From NCBI RefSeq assembly GCF_001729965.1, contig NZ_JRWK01000014.1, positions 1 through 38,791 on the forward strand: a stretch of 38,791 bases of DNA, in the 5' to 3' direction. Of the stretch, positions 9,671-18,242 are shown piece after piece; the stretch's first letter is position 1; every line of letters begins with the position of its first letter. This stretch comes from Methanosphaera sp. WGK6 (lineage in GTDB: Archaea; Methanobacteriota; Methanobacteria; Methanobacteriales; Methanobacteriaceae). The notes under the pieces were generated by a model. That model saw nothing but the letters and a program-made list of their open reading frames with translations, had not been told where the DNA came from and searched no databases. A program made the translations under genes and the position numbers.

Positions 9671-10816
9671 ATGGAATTAAATGATATATTACTTCATGAT
9701 GAAACCATTTTTAAAGATATAACTGTATTTAATTCAGATTTTTTACCAGAAAACTTCAAATTAAGACAACCACAAATGGAAGAAATGGCATTATCCCTAA
9801 GACCTGCATTACAAAAAGGAAAACCTATAAATAATATCATACTCGGACCACCAGCAACAGGTAAAACAACAGCAATTAAAAAATTATTTGAAATGGCAGA
9901 ATATGATTGTTCTGATGATATAAACTGTGTATATATAAATTGTCAATTACACTCAACAAAATTCGATATATTTTCACAAATACATAAAAAATTATTTGGA
10001 CATAGACCTCCAGAAACGGGAGTTCCATATGCAAGAATATATAATAAAATCATGACTGAACTATATGATTCTGACAAAGCACTTATCGTTGCATTAGATG
10101 ATATAAATTATTTATTTCAGGGAAATTCGATTAGTAAAGTATTTTATGACATACTTCGTGCTCATGAATCATTTGAAGGTGTTCGTACAGGCATATTTGC
10201 AGTATTATCGGATGTAGAGTTTAGATTCGTGTTAGATAAAAATGTAGGATCAATATTTAATGCTACGGAAGTACACTTTAACCCATATACATATGAAGAA
10301 ACATTTAAAATTCTTAAAGAAAGAGCAACTATTGGATTTTATCCTAATGTTATATCTGATGAATTAATAGAAAAAATAACTAATTATACTTATGAATGTG
10401 GAGACCTACGCCTTGGAATAGATCTCCTACGTATAAGTGGAAATAATGCTGAAGTAAAGGCATCTAGAACAATACAAGAAGATGATGTTAATAAAGCAAT
10501 AGAATCTTCAAATAGTATGAGTTTGAAGTACATATTAGATACATTAAATGAAAAAGAACAAGATTTACTACGATTTATAAGCCGTGTAAATAAAGAAATA
10601 ACTTCAGGTGATTTATTTAAAGAATATAATCGAGAAAATAAAATTAGTTATGCTACATATAATAGATTAATAAATAAACTAGAATTTCTAAGATTAATTG
10701 ATACTCGTTATACAGGTACTGGAAATAAAGGAAACTCCAGATTTGTTATATTAAGATTTGATGCAAAAGAAGTTAGAGATAATTTACCTAAAAAGAGTTT
10801 TAGATTGAAAAAATAA
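9671..10816 (+). CDS. cdc6: Orc1/Cdc6 replication initiator
   Basis: A 381-residue AAA+ protein that binds origins and loads the MCM helicase. Walker A is GPPATGKT (about 59-66) and Walker B is LIVALDD (about 134-140). A sensor-type arginine-rich region (GDLRLGIDLLR) and a C-terminal winged-helix domain (about 290-380) follow. The start was placed at ATG 9671 because AGGAGG (9658-9663) has a 7-nt spacer to it; an upstream in-frame TTG at 9665 is too close to the Shine-Dalgarno. It follows the UbiA gene by 25 nt. Whether it is the origin-proximal paralogue cannot be decided from the window. Confidence 0.93.
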   Translation: MELNDILLHDETIFKDITVFNSDFLPENFKLRQPQMEEMALSLRPALQKGKPINNIILGPPATGKTTAIKKLFEMAEYDCSDDINCVYINCQLHSTKFDIFSQIHKKLFGHRPPETGVPYARIYNKIMTELYDSDKALIVALDDINYLFQGNSISKVFYDILRAHESFEGVRTGIFAVLSDVEFRFVLDKNVGSIFNATEVHFNPYTYEETFKILKERATIGFYPNVISDELIEKITNYTYECGDLRLGIDLLRISGNNAEVKASRTIQEDDVNKAIESSNSMSLKYILDTLNEKEQDLLRFISRVNKEITSGDLFKEYNRENKISYATYNRLINKLEFLRLIDTRYTGTGNKGNSRFVILRFDAKEVRDNLPKKSFRLKK

Positions 10817-11315
10817 TTCCTATAAAAAAAGTAAATATAAGTAGATTATCCTGTTAAAAATCTCAAGGATTAAATTAATTTATTATAATGTAGAATTAAA
10901 TTTTATTTAGTGTTATCTGAATTGAATTAATTACATATTACTTTCTATTTTTTTTAAATTATATCGGACTATTTTTAGAAAAATAATATATTTTTTACAA
11001 ATCTACTTATTTATTGACAATAATTTTAATTTTATCATAGAGTAACTGTCAATATCAATTATATATTTCACTTCTTCTTTTAAAATTTTGAAGATAATCT
11101 CTAGTTATAATTCAAATTTTCACGGATTAACTGATATATTATTATGAAAGCATAATTTCACCCATGAAATATATACTTCCATATTAGGCTCTTTCTAATT
11201 TAAAGAATATAAATAAAACCCAAGAGCATGTGATAAGTAATGAGAGCATGTGATAAGTACTAAAAATTATTAAGTTCATAAAAAAATAAAACAATAAAAA
11301 AGTATAATATTATTT
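10817..11315. other. repeat-containing intergenic region between cdc6 and archease; possible origin or operator region
   Basis: This 499-nt stretch has no gene. It holds an 8-bp inverted repeat (TATTGACA 11012-11019, TGTCAATA 11047-11054), a short dyad TTTCA-ccca-TGAAA (11156-11169), and a perfect 17-bp direct repeat (11223-11259). Its composition is very A/T-rich. Archaeal origins often lie next to cdc6 in such regions, but the known origin-recognition consensus is not clearly present, so this is a suggestion only. Confidence 0.35.
11223..11259 (+). repeat. tandem 17-bp direct repeat, 20-bp period
   Basis: AGAGCATGTGATAAGTA occurs perfectly at 11223-11239 and again at 11243-11259, separated by 3 nt. 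The 20-bp period is close to two helical turns, so a protein bound to both would sit on the same DNA face. It ends 57 nt before the archease start. It could be an operator of archease or part of an origin. Confidence 0.75.
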
Positions 11316-11753
11316 ATGAAAAAAGAAGATTTTAATTTTAAATACTTTGACACCACAGCAGACATTGGAATTGAAGTCAAAACAAATAATTTAAATGATG
11401 CATATATTCAATCAACTCTTGCAACATTAAATCTCATAACAGATATTGATAAAATTAAACCAATCATTACTAAAAAGATATTTATTAAATCAGAAGATGA
11501 ATATGGACTTTTATATGATTGGGTTACGGAAATATTAATACTTTTGAATAGTGAAGATTTCATGACTTCAAAATACGATATTAATATACGAAAAGAAGAT
11601 AATTATTATATTCTTGAAGGTACCCTATCTGGAGATATTTATGATACAAATAGATACAATTACAAGACAGAAGTAAAAGCTATTACATACCATAAAATGA
11701 AAATAAGCAAAGAAGACAATATTTATAACATTAGATTTATTGTAGATATATAA
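11316..11753 (+). CDS. archease (RtcB activator)
   Basis: A 145-residue archease. These proteins speed RtcB guanylylation and allow multiple turnover in tRNA exon ligation. Signature segments are FDTTADIGIEV (11-21), LLYDWVTEILIL (about 65-77), the KTEVKAITYH segment near 119-128 and the C-terminal FIVDI. The metal-binding Asp12 and Asp16 are kept, but the usual FDHTADIG His is Thr13 here. No Shine-Dalgarno is evident before the ATG, so the message may be leaderless or weakly initiated. RtcB is encoded 3.2 kb downstream on the same strand, separated by a minus-strand electron-transfer cluster. Confidence 0.9.
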   Translation: MKKEDFNFKYFDTTADIGIEVKTNNLNDAYIQSTLATLNLITDIDKIKPIITKKIFIKSEDEYGLLYDWVTEILILLNSEDFMTSKYDINIRKEDNYYILEGTLSGDIYDTNRYNYKTEVKAITYHKMKISKEDNIYNIRFIVDI

Positions 11754-11770
11754 AAAAAGGAAAAAGAAGA
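11754..11770 (-). terminator. U-rich terminator for the mvhD-like cluster
   Basis: On the minus strand the 17 nt after the mvhD-like stop are almost purely T with scattered C (CTTCTTTTTCCTTTTTT), reaching the archease stop codon. This suits archaeal U-tract termination at a convergent gene end. Confidence 0.45.
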
Positions 11771-12172
11771 TTATTTAGATGATAAGTTCATCCCATCTAA
11801 TTCTTTGTAAAATTCATTCATTAACATTTGAAACTTAGATCCTTCAGATGCTGATACCCAATCATGTTTAAATCTTCTTTGATCAATACCCATCTCATCT
11901 AGAATATATCTAATTAGATGTGCTCTTCTTCGCCATTTATAATTACCTGCATCATAATGACAATCGCCAATATGACATCCCCCTACAAACACACCATCTG
12001 CCCCTTCATGAAATGCCTTAAAAATCATATCGGGATTTATTCTACCAGAACACATCACTCTAATAATTCTAATATTTGGTGGATATGCCATCCTACTTGT
12101 TCCAGCATTATCTGCTCCACCATAACAACACCAATTACAACAAAATCCTATAATTTTTATGTCTTCATTCAT
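11771..12172 (-). CDS. MvhD/FlpD-like [2Fe-2S] electron-transfer protein
   Basis: A 133-residue protein of the MvhD family, the small iron-sulfur subunit that passes electrons between a hydrogenase or formate dehydrogenase and the HdrA subunit of heterodisulfide reductase. The family cysteines are visible: [18 protein letters not shown] (10-27), RVMCSGRI (about 38-45) and [11 protein letters not shown] (about 63-73). The first motif has extra cysteines (CCxxCC) compared with the common CNWCSY form. It is the last gene of a minus-strand trio with FdhB-like and truncated FdhA-like proteins. No hydrogenase large or small subunit is nearby, so this is more like the Flp/formate-dehydrogenase arrangement than mvhDGAB. 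Confidence 0.88.
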   Translation of the reverse strand: MNEDIKIIGFCCNWCCYGGADNAGTSRMAYPPNIRIIRVMCSGRINPDMIFKAFHEGADGVFVGGCHIGDCHYDAGNYKWRRRAHLIRYILDEMGIDQRRFKHDWVSASEGSKFQMLMNEFYKELDGMNLSSK

Positions 12173-12191
12173 TAAAAATCAACACCCTTAC

Positions 12192-13337
12192 TTATTCTAT
12201 AATTTCCTCTTTTTCTCCACTATAAATCATTGGTTTTTCACTTGTTACACCAGAAATATAGCCTGTTTCTTCACGATATTTTAATTGAACTCTTTGATAT
12301 ATTTTTGCTAATGGTATTTCCATTGGACATACATCTTCACATTGTCCACAATTTATACAACTAAATGACATATGTCCCATTCTTATTCCATGCATTAATA
12401 ATGGGTCTGGTTTCTCATTTGAATTTTCATTAAAATAATGCTTCTCTAGAGAACAGATTTTACAATTACATACAGGACATACATCTCTACAACGATAACA
12501 TTTTAAACATCTATTAAATACATCAAATTCCATATTTTCCATTGACAATTGTTTTTTCTGTATTTTATTTGCCATCTTAATCATGATATTCTCTACTTTA
12601 CTTCTGATTTTAATTTGTTTTTCAGAGGGTTCTTTAACTTCTATATATCCATTATCCAGTGCATTTTGTACTATTTGTTCTCCTCTTGGAGTATTTATTT
12701 CTACAAAAGTATAACCTTTACTTGATCCCCAATTACCACAAGCTATATCTGCTTTTCGAGGTACTTTTAATTCACATCTTTGACAATTTTCTCTTCGTCC
12801 ATAACCTTCATATTCAAGAGTATCTATTTTAACAGATTTTTCAGTTCCATCTTCAAGTTCTACTATAAAACTTCCCTTATTTATTTCCTCAGATACTACT
12901 GTTTCAGGATCAATATTATAGAATAATCGTATCATCTCTTCTGCTACTGTAGGCTTTACTGTCCCACCACAATTTAAACCTATCATATACACATTATCCC
13001 TATTAATTCCAGAACGTTTCATAATTTCATCAATTGCCATTGCATCACAAGGTTTTGTTGTAACTGCTATTACTTCATCTTCAAGATATTTTGCAATTAT
13101 ATCAGAAATCATTGTTGGAGCACAATGAAGTGAGCCTGCTGTGTTAACTAAATCATCAGAATTAGTTGTGTAAGTAGGTATACCATCATAAACATCCTTC
13201 CCTTTTTTGATATTCAATACCCCTTCAACTGTATTTAATTCAAGTAATGATTTTAGTATTGCAGTAACTGCTCCACCATTTTCTGCTTTTTCTAATATTT
13301 CAGCATCTGTTGACTTTATTTGTAAATATTTAACCAT
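12192..13337 (-). CDS. FdhB/FrhB-like F420-dependent oxidoreductase beta subunit
   Basis: A 381-residue iron-sulfur flavoprotein of the F420 hydrogenase/formate dehydrogenase beta family. The N-terminal FrhB region begins with AENGGAVTAILKSLLE and has the cysteine-rich stretches TKPCDAMAIDE, GLNCGGT and CQRCELKVPRKADIACGNWG. Two ferredoxin-type clusters follow, with Cys motifs at about 277-295 (CLKCYRCRDVCPVC) and 327-337 (CINCGQCEDVCP). Such subunits bind FAD and reduce or oxidise coenzyme F420. The start is set at ATG 13337, because GGTGAT lies 4-5 nt upstream inside the end of the FdhA-like gene; a GTG at 13346 would sit on the Shine-Dalgarno. Only 1 nt separates it from the FdhA-like stop. 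Confidence 0.88.
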   Translation of the reverse strand: MVKYLQIKSTDAEILEKAENGGAVTAILKSLLELNTVEGVLNIKKGKDVYDGIPTYTTNSDDLVNTAGSLHCAPTMISDIIAKYLEDEVIAVTTKPCDAMAIDEIMKRSGINRDNVYMIGLNCGGTVKPTVAEEMIRLFYNIDPETVVSEEINKGSFIVELEDGTEKSVKIDTLEYEGYGRRENCQRCELKVPRKADIACGNWGSSKGYTFVEINTPRGEQIVQNALDNGYIEVKEPSEKQIKIRSKVENIMIKMANKIQKKQLSMENMEFDVFNRCLKCYRCRDVCPVCNCKICSLEKHYFNENSNEKPDPLLMHGIRMGHMSFSCINCGQCEDVCPMEIPLAKIYQRVQLKYREETGYISGVTSEKPMIYSGEKEEIIE

Positions 13338-13338
13338 T

Positions 13339-14397
13339 TTAATCACCCATTAATCCATCATTTATTTCATGAATTACTTCAGTTATTGATTTAAGAGATG
13401 TTTTTTTATTCTGAATTGTATCAATAAATTCTTGTGTTAATCCTTCACTATTTGTAAATGAACCATTTAGTTCATACCATGCTTTAACAGGAATAAATAT
13501 TTCAGAAGAATTTATCTCATTTTGAATTGTATTTAAGGATATTATTTTTTTATTATCTAAAATATCACTTGAAAGATATTTTAAAGGATTTTCATTAATT
13601 AACATCACTATTTCCGATTTTTTAATTTGATTTGTTAATTCTTTAATAGTAGATGGAGTTACTTTCTTAATTAAAGAATAACTATTTGGATGTTTTAGAA
13701 TTGGTAATATTTTTATGTTTTTCTCATACACACATTCTACAATTTCCTCATATATATCGGGAGAATCTATTGTATTTATAATAATTATTGTATCTTCTGT
13801 TAATTTTCTTGAATTTAATACATTTATTACCTTTGAATAACTTATAATAGAAATAAACTCATCACTATTATATGCAGTCAAATTTTTCTCGTTGTGGATA
13901 TTGATAGTATAACATCCATTTTTCTTTGCTTGAATGATTTTTCGTGATATTAATGGATTATTTCTATAGATATCACCAACTGTTATTATTGTTGTAGCAT
14001 TTTCTATTTCATCATATGTTGCTATTATATCAGAATTTATATTTGTGAAATTATATTCATATGCTAAAATATTATAGTCTTGTTTTTTGGAAAATTCTAT
14101 AACTGTATCTATTTCTTCATTGTTTAGGTTTCCTGAAATTAATAAAGATATTTTATTATTTTCTTTTGATTTTAGTAAATTTACTGTATTTTGAATTATT
14201 TTTGAATAATTATTAATGTATTTTCTTTCATTTTTGAAAAGATCTATAAACTTTGTACAATTATTACAATTCTTTCCCTCATTTATTTTATGATTTTTAT
14301 AGGAGTTAATTCCAACAACAACATCATTTTTGCTTATTATATTTAAGCCACACCCTACACTACATGCTGGACATATTGTATGTTCAATTTTTAACAT
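13339..14397 (-). CDS. truncated FdhA-like molybdopterin-oxidoreductase homologue
   Basis: A 352-residue protein with the N-terminal [4Fe-4S] motif of formate dehydrogenase alpha (CPACSVGC at 9-16, plus Cys44 and Cys47) and, near the C-terminus, the family motif VKAWYELNGSFTNSEGLTQ. It is about half the usual FdhA length (about 650-700). It lacks the catalytic Sec/Cys region and the whole C-terminal dinucleotide-binding domain, so it probably does not bind a molybdopterin cofactor as an active enzyme. The start is ATG 14397 because AGGTGA (14408-14403) has a 5-nt spacer. It begins a three-gene cluster with FdhB-like and MvhD-like proteins, similar in idea to the Flp (Fdh-like protein) genes of Methanothermobacter. 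A role as an electron-transfer scaffold is inferred. Confidence 0.75.
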   Translation of the reverse strand: MLKIEHTICPACSVGCGLNIISKNDVVVGINSYKNHKINEGKNCNNCTKFIDLFKNERKYINNYSKIIQNTVNLLKSKENNKISLLISGNLNNEEIDTVIEFSKKQDYNILAYEYNFTNINSDIIATYDEIENATTIITVGDIYRNNPLISRKIIQAKKNGCYTINIHNEKNLTAYNSDEFISIISYSKVINVLNSRKLTEDTIIIINTIDSPDIYEEIVECVYEKNIKILPILKHPNSYSLIKKVTPSTIKELTNQIKKSEIVMLINENPLKYLSSDILDNKKIISLNTIQNEINSSEIFIPVKAWYELNGSFTNSEGLTQEFIDTIQNKKTSLKSITEVIHEINDGLMGD

Positions 14398-14440
14398 AAT
14401 ACTCACCTAATTTATATGTTATCGTTCAACTACACATTTT

Positions 14441-14460
14441 ACTATAAATTATTATAAATT
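14441..14460 (-). promoter_or_regulatory. TATA-like element for the FdhA-like cluster
   Basis: On the minus strand AATTTATAATAATTTATAGT lies 44-63 nt before the ATG, which fits a TATA box with a short leader. Assignment rests on position and A/T pattern alone in a genome where such strings are common. Confidence 0.3.
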
Positions 14461-14928
14461 AAAAATAATTATCATTATTAATAATTATAATTAATTATAA
14501 CTATGTTCTAAGTAGTATTTAAAGGATTTCTATATCCTAAATAAGATATAACGGACAGACAAGCAGTTATTTAATGAAAAAACATCAAAAATAACCCATA
14601 AAGATATACAAAAATAATTACAATATACTTTGTATATTGATTTTCTAAAAAAAATAAAAAATAACTAAAAAAAATAATCAAAATAAAAATTATTTAAAAC
14701 AAAATAACAAAAATACACTAACTATCAAACAACAGAACAAAAAACAGAGTATACACCACAACACAACCACAACAATAATAAAATAAAAATAATATAGAAA
14801 ACAAAAATTTTAATATATTAAATTAAAATAGAGAATAAGAAAAATTAACTTATTTAATATAATACTAAAAAAATCAATTATAATTTAACAAAGAACAGAA
14901 TTAGGAAAAAAAACGGGAGAATAATAGT
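14461..14928. other. A/C-biased intergenic region upstream of rtcB
   Basis: There is no gene in this stretch. On the plus strand, roughly 14690-14780 is nearly devoid of G and poor in T, and rich in A with interspersed C (ACAACA-type words). This is unlike the balanced A/T mix of other intergenic regions here. A TATA-like TATTTAATATAA (14851-14862) lies 67-78 nt before the rtcB start. If transcription began upstream of it, the leader would be unusually unstructured. Confidence 0.4.
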
Positions 14929-16377
14929 ATGGTTGGAAAAGCTGATTTAGAAAAAATAAGAGACTGCGTATATGAAATCCCATCATCCACAAGACGAGAT
15001 ATGAGAGTTCCAGCTCGAATATATTTAGATGAAGAATCAATAAAAACAATAGATGATGGTGCAATAGAACAAGTTGCTAATGTAGCATGTCTTGAAGGTA
15101 TACAAAAAAGATCAATAGGACTACCAGATATCCACTTTGGATATGGATTCAGTATTGGAGGAGTAGCAGCATTTGCAGAAAATAATGGTATTATTAGTCC
15201 GGGAGGAGTAGGTTTTGATATTAATTGCGGAGTAAGATTATTAAAAACAAATCTTACACAAGAAGACATTAAACCCTACATGAAAGATTTAACAGAAGAA
15301 TTATTCCACAAAATACCATCAGGTCTAGGAAGCAATGGTATCAAACATTTGAAAGAAAGTGAAATTGATGATGTTTTATTAAATGGAGCTAAATGGGCTG
15401 TTGAAAATGGTTATGGATGGGAAAAAGATCTTAAATTCCTTGAAGAAAATGGCTGTATGGAAGGAGCAGATCCTGAAAAAGTAAGTACAAAAGCAAAAAG
15501 ACGAGGAATTCCACAACTTGGATCATTAGGTAGTGGAAATCATTTCTTAGAGATACAATCTGTTGGTGAAATATATGATGAAGAAAAAGCTAAAGTATAT
15601 GGAATTGAAAAAAATCAGGTTGTAGTACTTATTCACACAGGATCACGTGGTTGTGGATATCAAATCTGTGCAGATAATCTCCGTGAAATGGATAAAACAG
15701 CGAAAAGATTAAAATTAAACTTACCTGATAGACAATTAGCCTGTGCACCTATAGATTCAACAGAAGGACAAAATTATCTTAAAGCAATGGCTGCAGGTGC
15801 AAATTATGCATGGACCAATAGACAAATGATACAACATTGGGTTAGAGAATCATTTGAAAACGTGTTAAAACAAGATGCTGAATCACTAGGATTAGACGTA
15901 CTTTATGATGTAGCACACAACATAATTAAAAAAGAGCAACATAAAGTAGGAAAAATCAATAAAACAGTGTATGTACACCGTAAAGGAGCTACAAGAGCAT
16001 TTGGACCAGGACGAAAAGAAATTCCTGAAGAATACAGAAATGTAGGTCAACCAGTACTAATACCAGGAACAATGGGAACATCATCATACCTACTTGCAGG
16101 AACAGAAACAGCAATGAGTGAAACATTTGGTTCAACAGCACATGGAGCTGGACGAGTACTAAGTAGATCAGGTGCAAAACGTGAATTTACACCAGATGAA
16201 ATTTCTAAACAATTAGCTGATAAAGGAATTATATTAAAAGCAAATTCACAACAAGTTATAGCTGAAGAAGCACCAAATGCATATAAAGATATAGATTCAG
16301 TTGTCAAAACTGCTGATAAAACAGGTATAAGTAAGCTTGTAGCACAAATGAAACCATTAGGCGTTATTAAGGGGTAA
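14929..16377 (+). CDS. rtcB: RNA-splicing ligase RtcB (tRNA-splicing ligase)
   Basis: A 482-residue RtcB, which joins 2',3'-cyclic phosphate and 5'-OH RNA ends using GTP and Mn(II). It completes tRNA splicing after EndA. The metal ligands are visible: Asp97 and Cys100 in [10 protein letters not shown], His205 in [10 protein letters not shown], His236 in [10 protein letters not shown] and His330 in DVAHN. The guanylylated histidine is His405 in [12 protein letters not shown]. Full length, with no intein. GGGAG lies upstream of the ATG. The stop is 5 nt ahead of the phosphorylase gene, so the two are cotranscribed. Its partner archease is at 11316 and EndA at 29689. Confidence 0.96.
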   Translation: MVGKADLEKIRDCVYEIPSSTRRDMRVPARIYLDEESIKTIDDGAIEQVANVACLEGIQKRSIGLPDIHFGYGFSIGGVAAFAENNGIISPGGVGFDINCGVRLLKTNLTQEDIKPYMKDLTEELFHKIPSGLGSNGIKHLKESEIDDVLLNGAKWAVENGYGWEKDLKFLEENGCMEGADPEKVSTKAKRRGIPQLGSLGSGNHFLEIQSVGEIYDEEKAKVYGIEKNQVVVLIHTGSRGCGYQICADNLREMDKTAKRLKLNLPDRQLACAPIDSTEGQNYLKAMAAGANYAWTNRQMIQHWVRESFENVLKQDAESLGLDVLYDVAHNIIKKEQHKVGKINKTVYVHRKGATRAFGPGRKEIPEEYRNVGQPVLIPGTMGTSSYLLAGTETAMSETFGSTAHGAGRVLSRSGAKREFTPDEISKQLADKGIILKANSQQVIAEEAPNAYKDIDSVVKTADKTGISKLVAQMKPLGVIKG

Positions 16378-16382
16378 TTTTT

Positions 16383-17144
16383 ATGATAGGAATTATTGGT
16401 GGAACCGGAACTGAATCATTACTAGAAACCTACCCTATAACCAGTGAAACAGAAATAAAAACAAAATATGGTACATCCCCTAAAATTAGTATACTTGAAA
16501 TTGATAACAAAGAAGTAGCATACATTCCAAGACACAGTGAAGGTCATAGTGTACCACCCCATAAAATAAACTATAGGGCTAATATTGAAGCATTAAAAAC
16601 AATTAATGTTAATCAAATATATGCTACCAATTCAGTAGGTTCTCTTGATACAAATATAGAACCAGGTAGTATATTAATTCCAGATAATTTTATAGATTTT
16701 ACTCATGATAGAATTTCAACATTCTTTGACGATGAAGTTGTGCATATTGATTGTACTAACCCTTATTGTGAATCATTACGAAACATATTAAATGAATCTG
16801 GTGAAACTCACCCATATGGAATCTATATTGCAACAGAAGGTCCTCGATTTGAAACTGGTGCTGAAATACAGTTTTATAAATTAATTGGTGGTAAAGTTGT
16901 TGGAATGACTGGAGTTCCTGAAGTTGTCCTAGCAAAAGAAAGACAAATATGTTATAGTAGTATATGTACAGTGACAAATTATGCTGCATCTATTTCACCT
17001 AATAAATTAACAATCACAGAAGTTCTTGATGCAATGAAAGATTGTGAAGAAAAATTAATTCAATTAATTACAAAAACTATTGAAAAAACTAATCCTAAAC
17101 GAGATTGTGAATGTCAACATATTTTAGATGATGCAATAATATAA
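16383..17144 (+). CDS. MTAP-family phosphorylase, probably S-methyl-5'-thioinosine phosphorylase
   Basis: A 253-residue purine nucleoside phosphorylase of the MTAP family. IGIIGGTGTE at the N-terminus, YIPRHSEGHSVPPHKINYRANIEAL (about 50-74), TEGPRFETGAEI and GMTGVPEVVLAKE are family signatures for phosphate and ribose binding. The purine-contact segment reads VTNYAA rather than the TDYDxW of adenosine-type MTAPs; loss of those Asp residues is associated with 6-oxopurine (methylthioinosine) use, which fits methanogens that deaminate methylthioadenosine first. Substrate is therefore an inference. A GGGGT Shine-Dalgarno overlaps the rtcB end. Confidence 0.85.
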   Translation: MIGIIGGTGTESLLETYPITSETEIKTKYGTSPKISILEIDNKEVAYIPRHSEGHSVPPHKINYRANIEALKTINVNQIYATNSVGSLDTNIEPGSILIPDNFIDFTHDRISTFFDDEVVHIDCTNPYCESLRNILNESGETHPYGIYIATEGPRFETGAEIQFYKLIGGKVVGMTGVPEVVLAKERQICYSSICTVTNYAASISPNKLTITEVLDAMKDCEEKLIQLITKTIEKTNPKRDCECQHILDDAII

Positions 17145-17204
17145 TATATATAATATAACAAAGAGTTAATTTAAGTTAAAGAGTTTTATAAAAGGAGTTA
17201 AAGT

Positions 17205-18122
17205 ATGAGTGATGAAATAATCAAAGAAATTGAACAGTTGAAAAAAGATAAAAATGCTATTATCCTAGCACATAATTATCAACCAAAAGAAATCCAAGAA
17301 ATTGCTGATTTCGTAGGAGATTCATTAGAATTATGTATAAAAGCTAGTGATGTAGATGATTCAGATATGATTATTTTTTGTGGAGTAAATTTCATGGCAG
17401 AAACTGCTGCTATTATCAATCCAGATAAAAAAGTATTATTACCGGATAATAGAGCAAACTGTCAAATGGCAGATATGATTTCACTTGAAGAACTTAAATC
17501 AGCAAAAAAAGAGCATCCTGATTGCGAAGTTGTATTATATGTAAATAGTAGAGCTGAAACTAAAAGTGAAGCAGATATTGTATGTACCTCTGCTAATGCA
17601 GGAAAAGTAGTTTCAAGTTTAAGTTCTGATGAATTTATATTTGCTCCTGATCATAACCTAGGAGTATATGCGGGAAAAGAATCTGGTAAAACACCAATTA
17701 TTGTACCAGAGGATGGACATTGTTATGTGCATACAATGTTTAAACCAGAAGACATAGAAAAAGCAAGAGCTGAACATCCAGATGCTAAAATTGTTGTACA
17801 CCCTGAATGTAATGATGATGTAAGACAATTAGCAGATTATGTTGAAAGTACTGGAGGAATGGTTAGACTTGCAAAAGATCCAGAAATAAGTAAATTAATA
17901 GTGGGAACTGAAATTGACCTTGCAACAAGACTTGCAAGAGAAAATCCAGGGAAAGAATTCTTACCTTTAAGAAGAGATGCTTTCTGCTTAACTATGAAAA
18001 TAATTACACTTGAGAAAGTAAGAGATGCACTTAAAGAAGAAAAATACGAAGTTGTTGTAGATGATGAAATAGCATCAAAAGCTCGTATTGGTATTCAAAG
18101 AATGTTAGATTTATCAAATTAG
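17205..18122 (+). CDS. nadA: quinolinate synthase A
   Basis: A 305-residue NadA that condenses iminoaspartate with dihydroxyacetone phosphate in NAD synthesis and carries an oxygen-sensitive [4Fe-4S] cluster. Family motifs are AHNYQPKEIQEIADFVGDS near the N-terminus, FCGVNFMAETAAI, DNLANCxMA-like DNRANCQMADM, YVNSRAETKSEADIVCTSANA, and the late DAFCLTMKIITL. Cluster cysteines are those in NCQM, VCTS and FCLT. The full-length archaeal form. GGAG precedes the ATG. nadB or nadC is not in the window. Confidence 0.96.
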   Translation: MSDEIIKEIEQLKKDKNAIILAHNYQPKEIQEIADFVGDSLELCIKASDVDDSDMIIFCGVNFMAETAAIINPDKKVLLPDNRANCQMADMISLEELKSAKKEHPDCEVVLYVNSRAETKSEADIVCTSANAGKVVSSLSSDEFIFAPDHNLGVYAGKESGKTPIIVPEDGHCYVHTMFKPEDIEKARAEHPDAKIVVHPECNDDVRQLADYVESTGGMVRLAKDPEISKLIVGTEIDLATRLARENPGKEFLPLRRDAFCLTMKIITLEKVRDALKEEKYEVVVDDEIASKARIGIQRMLDLSN

Positions 18123-18161
18123 ATAAATTCTTTAACTTCTTTTTCACATGTCAAAACTATC

Positions 18162-18168
18162 TTTTTTT
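18162..18168 (+). terminator. U-tract after nadA
   Basis: Seven T residues 40 nt after the nadA stop, preceded by a pyrimidine-rich stretch (CTTTTTCAC at 18139-18147), consistent with an archaeal terminator. Confidence 0.4.
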
Positions 18169-18242
18169 GAAAACATAACTTTTAAATATTTAACTAATTC
18201 TATTATATAATAACTTATTAAATTTTACGAACAATAGGAGGT

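Noticed and set aside
16047-16307. Minus-strand frame inside rtcB
   Set aside because: Shadow of the conserved RtcB C-terminal region.
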